Source: an uncultured Roseateles sp. (GTDB taxonomy: Bacteria; Pseudomonadota; Gammaproteobacteria; Burkholderiales; Burkholderiaceae_C). Taken from it: 64,000 nucleotides of DNA. The translations under genes and the position numbers were made by a program. The stretch spans positions 2,480,001-2,544,000 of the forward strand of contig NZ_OY729424.1 in NCBI RefSeq assembly GCF_963422335.1, given 5' to 3'. This document shows, piece after piece, positions 24,801 through 32,226 of the stretch. The stretch's first letter is position 1. Each line of letters opens with the position of its first letter. The notes beneath the pieces were generated by a model. It was not told the origin of the DNA. It worked only from the letters and a program-made list of their open reading frames with translations, and searched no databases.

Positions 24801-25847
24801 TCAGACGAGCGCGCGGGTCGAGGCGCGGGCGATCAGCCGCGGCTCGGGCAGGGTGGCGGTGGGCGCCTGGCCGGCCAGCAGCTGCAGCAGCGACACGGCC
24901 GCCAGCCGGCCAAGTTCGTGGGCGGCTTGGTGGATAGTCGTCAGCGGCGGGATCGAATGCTCGGCGCCGGCCAGATCGTCGAAGCCGACCAGCGAGATGT
25001 CGTCCGGCACGCGCAGGCCGCGCCGGTGCAGGGCCAGCGCGGCGCCAAAGGCCATCTGGTCGTTGGCCGAGAAGATGGCGGTGAAGGGCTCGCGGCTGTC
25101 GATCAGCCGTTCGACGGCCATCAGCCCGCTCTCCTCGAAGTACTTGCCCGGCATCACCAGCGCGGGCTTGTAGCGCACACCGGCGGCTTCCAGTGCGGCG
25201 CGGTAGCCGCGCAGCCGTTCGGCCGCATCGGGGTGTATCGGGTCACCCGAGATGAAGGCGATCTGACGATGGCCCAGGCTCAGCAGGTGGTGGGTGGCAA
25301 GTCTTGCCCCCTCGAAGTTGTTGAAGTCCAGCGCGTACAGGCCCGGCGCCGTCAAGGTACGGCCGGTGATCACCACCGGCATGGTCTTGGCCAGATTGCG
25401 CAGCGAGTCGTCGCTGAGGATGCCGGTCAGGAGGATCATGCCGTCGACGCGGCGCGAGCGCAGCACCTCGATGCAGCGCCGCTCCTCCTCGGCATTCCAG
25501 TGGCCGCTGACGAACAGCGGGCTGTAGCCGGCCTGGCTCAACTCCTCCTCGATGCCGCGCAGCGCCACACCGTAGAACGGGCTGTCGATCGCCTGGGTCA
25601 CCACGCCCACGCTCAGGGTGCGCCCACCGGCCAGGCCGCGGGCGATCGGGTTGGGGATGAAGCCCAGCTCGGCAATCGCGCGGTCCACCGCCTCGCGCTT
25701 CTCGGGGCTGACGATGGCCGTGCCGTTGAGGATGCGCGACACCGTGCTCGGCGACACGCCGCAGGCTGCCGCCACCATTTCCAACGTGACCTTCTTGCCC
25801 TGGGTGCCGGCTGCTGCGGCCGGGGTCTTGCGTGCGCTGGTCTTCAT
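24801..25847 (-). CDS. LacI-family transcriptional regulator of the beta-glucan locus
   Basis: 348-residue repressor. The LacI helix-turn-helix is seen at about residues 22-45 (VTLEMVAAACGVSPSTVSRIL), followed by the hinge helix NPIARGLAGG and a periplasmic-binding-protein-like sensor domain (VGVVTQAIDSPFYG, ALDFNNFEGA, LVGFDDL). I chose the ATG at 25847; it leaves a lysine-rich N-terminal tail of about 20 residues before the HTH. It lies directly upstream of the transporter operon. Three identical palindromic operators stand before genes of the locus, and none is seen before this gene itself. The inducer is probably a gluco-oligosaccharide; this is inference. Confidence 0.93.
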   Translation of the reverse strand: MKTSARKTPAAAAGTQGKKVTLEMVAAACGVSPSTVSRILNGTAIVSPEKREAVDRAIAELGFIPNPIARGLAGGRTLSVGVVTQAIDSPFYGVALRGIEEELSQAGYSPLFVSGHWNAEEERRCIEVLRSRRVDGMILLTGILSDDSLRNLAKTMPVVITGRTLTAPGLYALDFNNFEGARLATHHLLSLGHRQIAFISGDPIHPDAAERLRGYRAALEAAGVRYKPALVMPGKYFEESGLMAVERLIDSREPFTAIFSANDQMAFGAALALHRRGLRVPDDISLVGFDDLAGAEHSIPPLTTIHQAAHELGRLAAVSLLQLLAGQAPTATLPEPRLIARASTRALV

Positions 25848-25983
25848 ATCCCGTTCGAGGTTTTGGCGCTGGAGTTTAGGCCACAGCCGCGGCTGGGTGA
25901 TTCCCCGAGGCACCGCCGCGTCCACTCGACCTTATGATTAGGCCAGATACCGCCTTCCTTGCAGGGCGTGACGGAGGCACAAG

Positions 25984-27006
25984 GTGAGCGACAAGACCCT
26001 GACCGAAGCGGAGTGGAAGAAGTTTGCCAAAGGGCGCAGCCTCAAGGATGCGGCGCTGCTGAAGGCAATGACCGAGCTGGACAAGGCCAAGACGCCCGAG
26101 GACCAGCTGTCGGCGCTGGATGACATCGAGAAACAGTCCGAGCTGCTGCGCAAGGCCAACAAGGCCGACAAGGAAGTCACCGGCTATCTGGACGACTTGG
26201 ACAAGGCCTTGGTGAAGGAGCGCAAGCTCGCCGAGGCAGATGCCAAGAAGGCGGCCAAGGAAGCCGAGCAGGAGGAGGACGAGGAAGAAGAAAGCCCGAC
26301 CCTGCTGACGACCAAGATGGTGCCCCTGCTGCGCGACGTGCCCAAAGGCGTGGTGCTGCAGGTGATGATTGCCAGCGTCGGCAAGGACTGCGTGGTGCTG
26401 GTTTCGCGCAAACCCATAGGCCCGCCCCGGCGCAAGCTGCTGACCGCCGAGCTGGGCACGACCAGCGGCGTCAAGTTCGTGACAGGCGAGTGCTTGTTCG
26501 AGGCCAATGCCCACACCTTTGTCTTGCTGACCCAGGCCGCGGGCATGGCCAAGAAGATCAAGGAAGCGCTGCTCAAGCAGACCGGGCAACGCTACAAGAT
26601 CCGCGTGCGTGGCGAAGACCCGAACGACATCGACGACGATGGCGAGCCGGTCGAGCCTGGTCCAGGTTCGGCGCCGTCGGTGGCACCGGGTGAGGGCGGC
26701 GATGCAGCTTTCGAGGTGGCGCTGGACGGCTGGCGCAGCGCGCGCGGCGCTGCCGTCGCCAAGCTCAAGGCCCTGGCCAAGGAGGTGGCCGACGCCAAGC
26801 TGCCCGACTCGGCCACCGCCATCATCCAGATGAGCGCGGTGCTGAAGAACCTCACTGCCGAGCCGCGCACCGCCCAGCAGGTGAGCGAGCTGATGCGCTA
26901 TGTCAGCGAAGACGACATCGTGCTCGATGTGTGCGAGATCGATGGTGACATCCGCACGCCCATGGTCAAAGCGCTGCAGGCGATGCAGCGCGCGATGAGC
27001 AACTGA
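25984..27006 (+). CDS. Protein of unknown function with acidic helical N-terminus (T6SS-flanking block, gene 1)
   Basis: 340 residues; I do not recognise a family. Residues 1-100 are highly charged and helical (many Lys, Glu, Ala), followed by an acidic run (EQEEDEEEES). A compact beta-containing region runs from about 105 to 215 (VLQVMIASVGKDCVVLVSRK), then a Pro/Gly-rich linker and a C-terminal helical part. No signal peptide or membrane segment. The start is GTG with a perfect GGAGG 6 bases upstream (25973-25977). It is the first of five closely spaced plus-strand genes ending at the T6SS cluster, 14 bp before the next gene. It may be an accessory or adaptor of the candidate effector downstream; that is a guess. 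Confidence 0.75.
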   Translation: MSDKTLTEAEWKKFAKGRSLKDAALLKAMTELDKAKTPEDQLSALDDIEKQSELLRKANKADKEVTGYLDDLDKALVKERKLAEADAKKAAKEAEQEEDEEEESPTLLTTKMVPLLRDVPKGVVLQVMIASVGKDCVVLVSRKPIGPPRRKLLTAELGTTSGVKFVTGECLFEANAHTFVLLTQAAGMAKKIKEALLKQTGQRYKIRVRGEDPNDIDDDGEPVEPGPGSAPSVAPGEGGDAAFEVALDGWRSARGAAVAKLKALAKEVADAKLPDSATAIIQMSAVLKNLTAEPRTAQQVSELMRYVSEDDIVLDVCEIDGDIRTPMVKALQAMQRAMSN

Positions 27007-27020
27007 TTCGGAGTCGCAAT

Positions 27021-28829
27021 ATGGCCGGTCCACGTTCCCTGTTTGGTCGTCTGCTGCGCTATATCCGCGACGGCAGCAACACCCGCGACATCGTCAATCC
27101 CGAGCGTGAGCGCCTGCGCCAGCAGGTTACCGCTCTGCAGCACGATGTCGATGGTTTGCCTTTTCCCGGCATGAGGCGCGAACTCGGCGGCAAGGTCGAT
27201 GAGTTGCGCCGCGGCGAGGCCGGCCTGGACGACCTGTCCGATGTCGAGACCCGTGCGTCCAAGCTGATGATGATGCTGAGTTCGGGCGTGCCCGAGGTGC
27301 GCGGACTCATTGCGCAGGCCCAGGGTTTCGTGATCCATCACCAGACGCTGGGGCCCGAACTCACCGGCGCCGGCAAGGAGGTTGCCGAGATCAGTGACGA
27401 AGGTCTGAAGGCGCCGCTGGCGCTGAAGCTGGCGACCTATGAGAAGGGCCTGGGCCTGGCCCTCGATAGCGCCAATATGAAGGGGCTGGAGGCCTTCGCC
27501 AAGCTGCTGGGGCCGACCCAGGCGCTGCGGGTCGAGGCCAACAAGATCCTGATGCAACAGCGTGAAGAGGCACGCAAGGCCAAGGCCTATGCCGACGCGC
27601 TGCTCAAGGCCGAGACGGCGCAGGCCAAGCTGCCGCCGGTGGTCAAGGGCGAGGCGGCGCTGATCAAGAAGGACTTCATTGACGCCGCCGTCAAGCTGCA
27701 CAAGGAAGACAAGCGCGATGAGGCCACCGTCCTGCTGGGCCAGGTGGATGCCGAATGCGCCAAGGCCCTGCTGCTGGCCAAGACCTACACCGATGCCTTG
27801 GCTGCCGCCAAGCTGGCGCTGAACACGGCCAAGGCGACCATGTTGGCGGTCGATGTGAAGATTGCCGAAACGCAGATGATAGGGGCCGCCGAACAGCAGG
27901 CCACAGAAGGCAAGCGCCAGGCGGCGCTGGATCTACTGGCCCAAGTCCAGCCCCATTGCGACTCGGTGACCGGCTCTACGCTGCTGGCTCAGACCCTGAG
28001 CAACGCCACCGATGACTTCATGGCGTTGATGGGGCATGCGCATGCGGACGCTTTCCCGACCGAGATCGCCGCATTGCGCAAACGCATGGACACGGCCAGG
28101 GCCAGCCTCAAGGCTGGCACCCGCGGCGGCGCCACGATGGACATGGCCTTGCTTCGCGCCGACGCCAAGCAGCAACTGGCCTATGCCAACGAGCACACCG
28201 GCTACGCGCTGCGCCTGGACGTCGTCAAGCCCAAGGTCGAGCAGGTCGAAAAGGCCGTGCCCGTGACGTCCAACACCGCGCTGACGGTCGAGCTGGCCAA
28301 ATTGAAGACGATGCTGGACAAGGCCGAGAAGCAGGCGGCCAAGCGCTTCTACGATCCGGCGCTGGCCACCTTGGCGGCGCTGGAGCTTGAATGCGCCGCC
28401 GTGACGACCCTGAAACAGGAGCACGCGGCCTATGTCGTCGAGCTGGCCCGGGTCGAGCCGCTGGTGACCACCGTGCCCGACGAGCCCGACACCCCCAGCG
28501 CCGCCGAAGCAGCCTCGCTGCGCGAGCGCCTGAAGCAGGCCAAGGCACTGGCCGACCCCGGACGCGACTTCAAGGGCGCCACCGCCCAGCTCAAGCGCAT
28601 AGGCGGCGACTGCGATGGCTGCAAGGCCCTGGCCACCACGGCGGAGAAGGACGAGCTGGCCCGTGACACCGCGCTGACCGGCCTGGACGGCGAGCCCGCC
28701 ACCGCGCTGGCCGAGGTACGCAAACTACTGGAAGCGCTGAAGGTCCGCGAGGGCCACAAGGGCATCGCCAAGCAGCTGGCCGATATCGAGAAGCTGCTGG
28801 TCCAGGCTGGCACGGCGCTGAGCGCCTGA
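27021..28829 (+). CDS. Long alpha-helical protein of unknown function (T6SS-flanking block, gene 2)
   Basis: 602 residues, almost entirely helical and rich in Ala, Lys, Leu and Glu. Repeated units of about 90-100 residues can be sensed, with motifs such as ALLKAETAQAKLP, VLLGQVDAECAKAL, ALDLLAQVQPHCD, LATLAALELECAAV and KQLADIEKLLVQAG. They suggest a string of related helical-bundle modules. No signal peptide, membrane segment or enzyme motif. GGAG precedes the ATG. Similar helical stretches occur in the first 130 residues of the next gene, so the two may be related or interact. Function unknown. Confidence 0.75.
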   Translation: MAGPRSLFGRLLRYIRDGSNTRDIVNPERERLRQQVTALQHDVDGLPFPGMRRELGGKVDELRRGEAGLDDLSDVETRASKLMMMLSSGVPEVRGLIAQAQGFVIHHQTLGPELTGAGKEVAEISDEGLKAPLALKLATYEKGLGLALDSANMKGLEAFAKLLGPTQALRVEANKILMQQREEARKAKAYADALLKAETAQAKLPPVVKGEAALIKKDFIDAAVKLHKEDKRDEATVLLGQVDAECAKALLLAKTYTDALAAAKLALNTAKATMLAVDVKIAETQMIGAAEQQATEGKRQAALDLLAQVQPHCDSVTGSTLLAQTLSNATDDFMALMGHAHADAFPTEIAALRKRMDTARASLKAGTRGGATMDMALLRADAKQQLAYANEHTGYALRLDVVKPKVEQVEKAVPVTSNTALTVELAKLKTMLDKAEKQAAKRFYDPALATLAALELECAAVTTLKQEHAAYVVELARVEPLVTTVPDEPDTPSAAEAASLRERLKQAKALADPGRDFKGATAQLKRIGGDCDGCKALATTAEKDELARDTALTGLDGEPATALAEVRKLLEALKVREGHKGIAKQLADIEKLLVQAGTALSA

Positions 28830-28872
28830 GCCACGGCCCCATCAGGCCTCAAAAGCACAGGAGGAATACACC

Positions 28873-30375
28873 ATGCCCGATCTGGTCAAGGCCAAGAAGC
28901 TGATCACCGAGGCGGCCGATCAATGCCTGCTGGCCGCCCAGCTGGCCGATCGCCACGCGGCCTACGAGAAACGCCGCGATGGCGAGGTGGCCCAGCAGCA
29001 GGCCCTGCTTGACGCCGAGCACGCCGCCGTCAAGCACAAGCTGCCGGCGGTGACCGAGGCCAAGCGTCTGGCCGAGGAGCAGGCCGCGAAGCAGGACTAT
29101 GTCGCGGCCCAGGCCGGACTTGACCAGCTGCTGGCGGCCATCGCCGACGCCGCCGCGCTGAAGAAGACCAGCGAGGACTTCAACGCCCGCCTGTTGCTGG
29201 TCGAGCCCGAGGTGGCGGGCCTGACCAATGCCTCGCCGCGGGCCGGTGCGCCTGGCATAGGCGCCGATGTGGCCAAGGTGGACACCGCCTTGGCCGAGAC
29301 CAAGGCCAAGGCGCTGCTGTTCGATTTCAAGGCCGCCGATACCGCGCTGGCCAGCGCCAAGACGCAGTGCAAGTCGGTCGAGGTGAAGAAGCTGCTGAAG
29401 GCCCCTTCGCCCGATCCGGTGGTGCTGAAGAATCAGATGGAGGCGCTGAACAAGCAGCCGGGCGGCCCGCAACTGCTGGATGCGCTGATCGCCGGCCTCG
29501 GCCCCACCGACTCGCCCGACCATGTGCTGGCCGCGCTGGCCGTGCGCTTCAATCTGAAGCAGGGTGCCCAGGACGAGGGCACCGGCACCAACAAGTCCAC
29601 CGTGGCCGTGCTCAAGCGCGTCTACAAGCTGATGGCCGAGGTGCCGGACAAGCACACCAAGGAGAACCCCCGCATGCGCCAGGTCACGCGCAAGCCGGCG
29701 GGTGGCTCGTCCTATGGCGGCGGCAATGTCGTGCTGGGCGATGCGCTGAACGAAGGTTCCAAGCGCCAGCTGGTGCTTCCCGGTGAGTTGCCTGGCGTTC
29801 TAGACAAATGCAAGCCGCCGACCGGCAAGGAGGCGCCGGTCTTCTTCGACTGGAATGTGCAGCACGAGATCGCTCATGCGCTGGACGACAAGAAGAAGTT
29901 CATGGCCAGCCGCGAGGGCGTCGATGAGTTCGGGGGCTGGATCAACCATGGCGGTAATGTGTCGGCCGTGGCCAAGGCGGCCGCCGATGCGCTCGGCCTG
30001 GAAGGTATTGACCAGGCGGCAATCGCCAAATATCTGGACGGCCAGACCGTGCCCTCGCCGGTGCCCACCGATTGGGCGACGGTGACGACCTGGGCGGCCG
30101 CCATACGCCATGGTGAGAAACCCTGGAGGGCCGGTGCCAAATGCACGCAGTCGATCGCGGCCGGCGGCTTCGTGATCGGCGACCGCGTCTACCATGAGGC
30201 CTATGCGAACCGCTGGGTCAGCTACAAGGCCACGGCGCGTACAGAAGGCATCACCGGCTACCAGTTCCGCGCCCCTGGCGAATGGTTCTCCGAGCTGTAC
30301 GCGGCCTACAAGTCCGAGCAGATGAAACCCGCTCACCCGGCCAAGACCTGGCTGGACAATCTTTTTGGCGCCTGA
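28873..30375 (+). CDS. Putative zinc metalloprotease with helical N-terminus, candidate T6SS effector
   Basis: 500 residues. Residues 1-175 are helical and Ala/Lys-rich like the preceding gene; the C-terminal half is a separate domain. It carries the zincin motif HEIAHALDD with H331, E332 and H335. A later EWFSELYAAY (E470 or E474 as third ligand) is reminiscent of anthrax-lethal-factor-type zincins (HExxHxxDD and a downstream ExFAE). No signal peptide is seen, which fits delivery by the T6SS or cytoplasmic action. AGGAGG precedes the ATG. Zinc-protease nature is inferred from the motif; the effector role is inferred only from the T6SS context. No clear immunity gene is recognised. Confidence 0.72.
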   Translation: MPDLVKAKKLITEAADQCLLAAQLADRHAAYEKRRDGEVAQQQALLDAEHAAVKHKLPAVTEAKRLAEEQAAKQDYVAAQAGLDQLLAAIADAAALKKTSEDFNARLLLVEPEVAGLTNASPRAGAPGIGADVAKVDTALAETKAKALLFDFKAADTALASAKTQCKSVEVKKLLKAPSPDPVVLKNQMEALNKQPGGPQLLDALIAGLGPTDSPDHVLAALAVRFNLKQGAQDEGTGTNKSTVAVLKRVYKLMAEVPDKHTKENPRMRQVTRKPAGGSSYGGGNVVLGDALNEGSKRQLVLPGELPGVLDKCKPPTGKEAPVFFDWNVQHEIAHALDDKKKFMASREGVDEFGGWINHGGNVSAVAKAAADALGLEGIDQAAIAKYLDGQTVPSPVPTDWATVTTWAAAIRHGEKPWRAGAKCTQSIAAGGFVIGDRVYHEAYANRWVSYKATARTEGITGYQFRAPGEWFSELYAAYKSEQMKPAHPAKTWLDNLFGA

Positions 30376-30405
30376 GTTTTGCCGCACCCAACCTGAGGTC
30401 AGTCC

Positions 30406-31098
30406 ATGTCTCTCTACCATCCCGTCAATCTGAACTGCCCGCATTGCGGCAAGGCGCTTGAGTTCTCGGCCAGCGTCAGCGTCAATGCCGACCGCGCGCC
30501 CGAACTGCGCGAAGCCATCCTCGACGGCAGCTTCCAGCGCGAGAGCTGTCCGCATTGCGGCACGGGCCTGCGGCTGGACCCGCAGCTGAACTATCTGGAC
30601 GTCGGCCGGGGCCAGTGGGTTGCCGCCTATCCCGCTGCCTGGATAGACCGCTGGGCCGAGCTGGAGACTGCTGCGCAGCAGGCCTTTGACAAGGCCTTTG
30701 GCGCGCAGGCCGGCGCGGCAGCGAGCGAGATCGGTGCCGAGCTGAAGCCGCGCCTGGTGTTCGGCTGGGGCGGCTTGCGCGAGAAGCTGGTCGCGGCCGA
30801 TGCTGGCCTGGATGACATCGGCTTGGAGTTGACCAAGATCGCCCTGATGCGCGGCATGGACGATCTGCCGCCAGGCCAGGAACTGCGACTGATACAGGCC
30901 ACTGGCGAGGGCGACGATGCTGCCCTGGTGCTGCTGCTGGTGCCCGACGATGCCGATGGCGAACTGGAAGAGCTGAGCGTGCCCCGCGCCATCTACGATG
31001 AAATCCTGGCCGAACCCGAGGACTGGCAGCCGCTAAGCGAACAGGTCTCGGCCGGGCTGTTCGTTGATGTGCTGCGGCTGACGCGCGGTACAGACTGA
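30406..31098 (+). CDS. CpXC-domain protein
   Basis: 230-residue soluble protein whose N-terminal 90 residues contain two CPHCG zinc-ribbon halves (C11/C14 and C48/C51) as in the CpXC family of unknown function. The C-terminal part is acidic and contains RGMDDLPPGQELRLI. It starts 30 bp after the zinc-protease gene and is followed 6 bp later by the aldolase-like gene. It might be an immunity or accessory protein of the protease by position, but nothing in the sequence proves this. Confidence 0.8.
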   Translation: MSLYHPVNLNCPHCGKALEFSASVSVNADRAPELREAILDGSFQRESCPHCGTGLRLDPQLNYLDVGRGQWVAAYPAAWIDRWAELETAAQQAFDKAFGAQAGAAASEIGAELKPRLVFGWGGLREKLVAADAGLDDIGLELTKIALMRGMDDLPPGQELRLIQATGEGDDAALVLLLVPDDADGELEELSVPRAIYDEILAEPEDWQPLSEQVSAGLFVDVLRLTRGTD

Positions 31099-31104
31099 GC
31101 GGCC

Positions 31105-32226
31105 ATGGCCTACAACGCCCAGCAGCGCAGGCAGTTGCGCAGGCAATGCACTTGGGTGGTTCCCGGCTTCAAGTCGCTGGCTCCGGCGGAGGAATTCAAG
31201 GCCTTGGCCGCCTGGTGCGAAGCGCGTCAGATTGACAGCGATATGTATGGCGAGGGTGGTCTGCTTGCTGCCTTCGAGCAGCAGATCGCCGACCTGCTCG
31301 GAAAGCCCGCCGCCGTCTTCATGCCGAGCGGGGTGATGGCCCAGCTGATCGCCGTTCGCCTGCACACCGAGGCAGCGCGGCTGCCGCGTTTCGGCATGTC
31401 GCCGAATGCCCATCTGGCCGTCCACGAGCAACAGGCGTTCGAGAGCCTGTGGGGCCTGCATGGCGTGCCGATAGGGTCCGCGCTGCGACCGATGCTGGCC
31501 AGCGACCTGGCCGCTGTTCACCAGCCGCTGGCCTGTGCCATCGTCGAGCTGCCGATGCGCGAGGCCGGTGGCCAGCTGCCGAGCTGGGATCAGCTCGAGG
31601 CGCTGAAGGCTCAGGCCAATGCCAGTGGCACGCCGCTGCATCTGGACGGTGCGCGGCTGTGGCCCTGCCGCGATTTCTTCGCGCAGCGCAGCTATGCCGA
31701 CATCGTGGCCGGTTTTGAGTCGGTCTATGTGTCGATGTACAAGGACATCGGCGGTCAGGCCGGCGCCCTGCTGGCCGGCGAACCAGCCTTCATCGCCAAT
31801 GCCCGGCTGTGGCAGCGGCGCATGGGTGGCAACCTGGTGCAGCAGACCTCATTCGTCGCCTCGGCAGCAATGCGCTTCGAACAGCGACTGGAGATGCTGA
31901 GCGCCTGCTGCAGCCGCTCGCGTGAGTTGGCTCTTGGCCTGGGTGGTCTGAGCGGTGTGCGCATCAACCCCGCCACGCCGCACACCAATATGCTGCACCT
32001 CCACGTCGATGCGCCGGCCGAGGCCCTCAACGAGGCGCGCGATGCGCTGGCCGAGGCCAAGCAATGCTGGCTGTTCGGCGCGGCCCGGCCCAGCGAGGTG
32101 CCGGGCTGGAGCTGCATCGAACTGAACGTCGGCGATCAGCTGCTGGCGCTGGACAACGCCACCGTCCTGCCGCTGTTCGAGCAGGTGCTCGAACAGGCTG
32201 TCATCAAAGGGCGTCCGGGCACCTGA
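31105..32226 (+). CDS. PLP-dependent L-threonine aldolase / beta-eliminating lyase-like enzyme
   Basis: 373-residue fold-type I PLP enzyme of the low-specificity threonine aldolase family. The PLP-binding lysine is K213 in VSMYKDIGGQAGALL, and the PLP-contacting aspartate is seen in LHLDGARLW. In the family it would split L-threonine or L-allo-threonine to glycine and acetaldehyde. It begins 6 bp after the CpXC gene and is the last plus-strand gene. Its 3' end overlaps the 3' end of tssM on the other strand by 23 bp. Why a metabolic enzyme closes this block is unclear. Confidence 0.88.
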   Translation: MAYNAQQRRQLRRQCTWVVPGFKSLAPAEEFKALAAWCEARQIDSDMYGEGGLLAAFEQQIADLLGKPAAVFMPSGVMAQLIAVRLHTEAARLPRFGMSPNAHLAVHEQQAFESLWGLHGVPIGSALRPMLASDLAAVHQPLACAIVELPMREAGGQLPSWDQLEALKAQANASGTPLHLDGARLWPCRDFFAQRSYADIVAGFESVYVSMYKDIGGQAGALLAGEPAFIANARLWQRRMGGNLVQQTSFVASAAMRFEQRLEMLSACCSRSRELALGLGGLSGVRINPATPHTNMLHLHVDAPAEALNEARDALAEAKQCWLFGAARPSEVPGWSCIELNVGDQLLALDNATVLPLFEQVLEQAVIKGRPGT

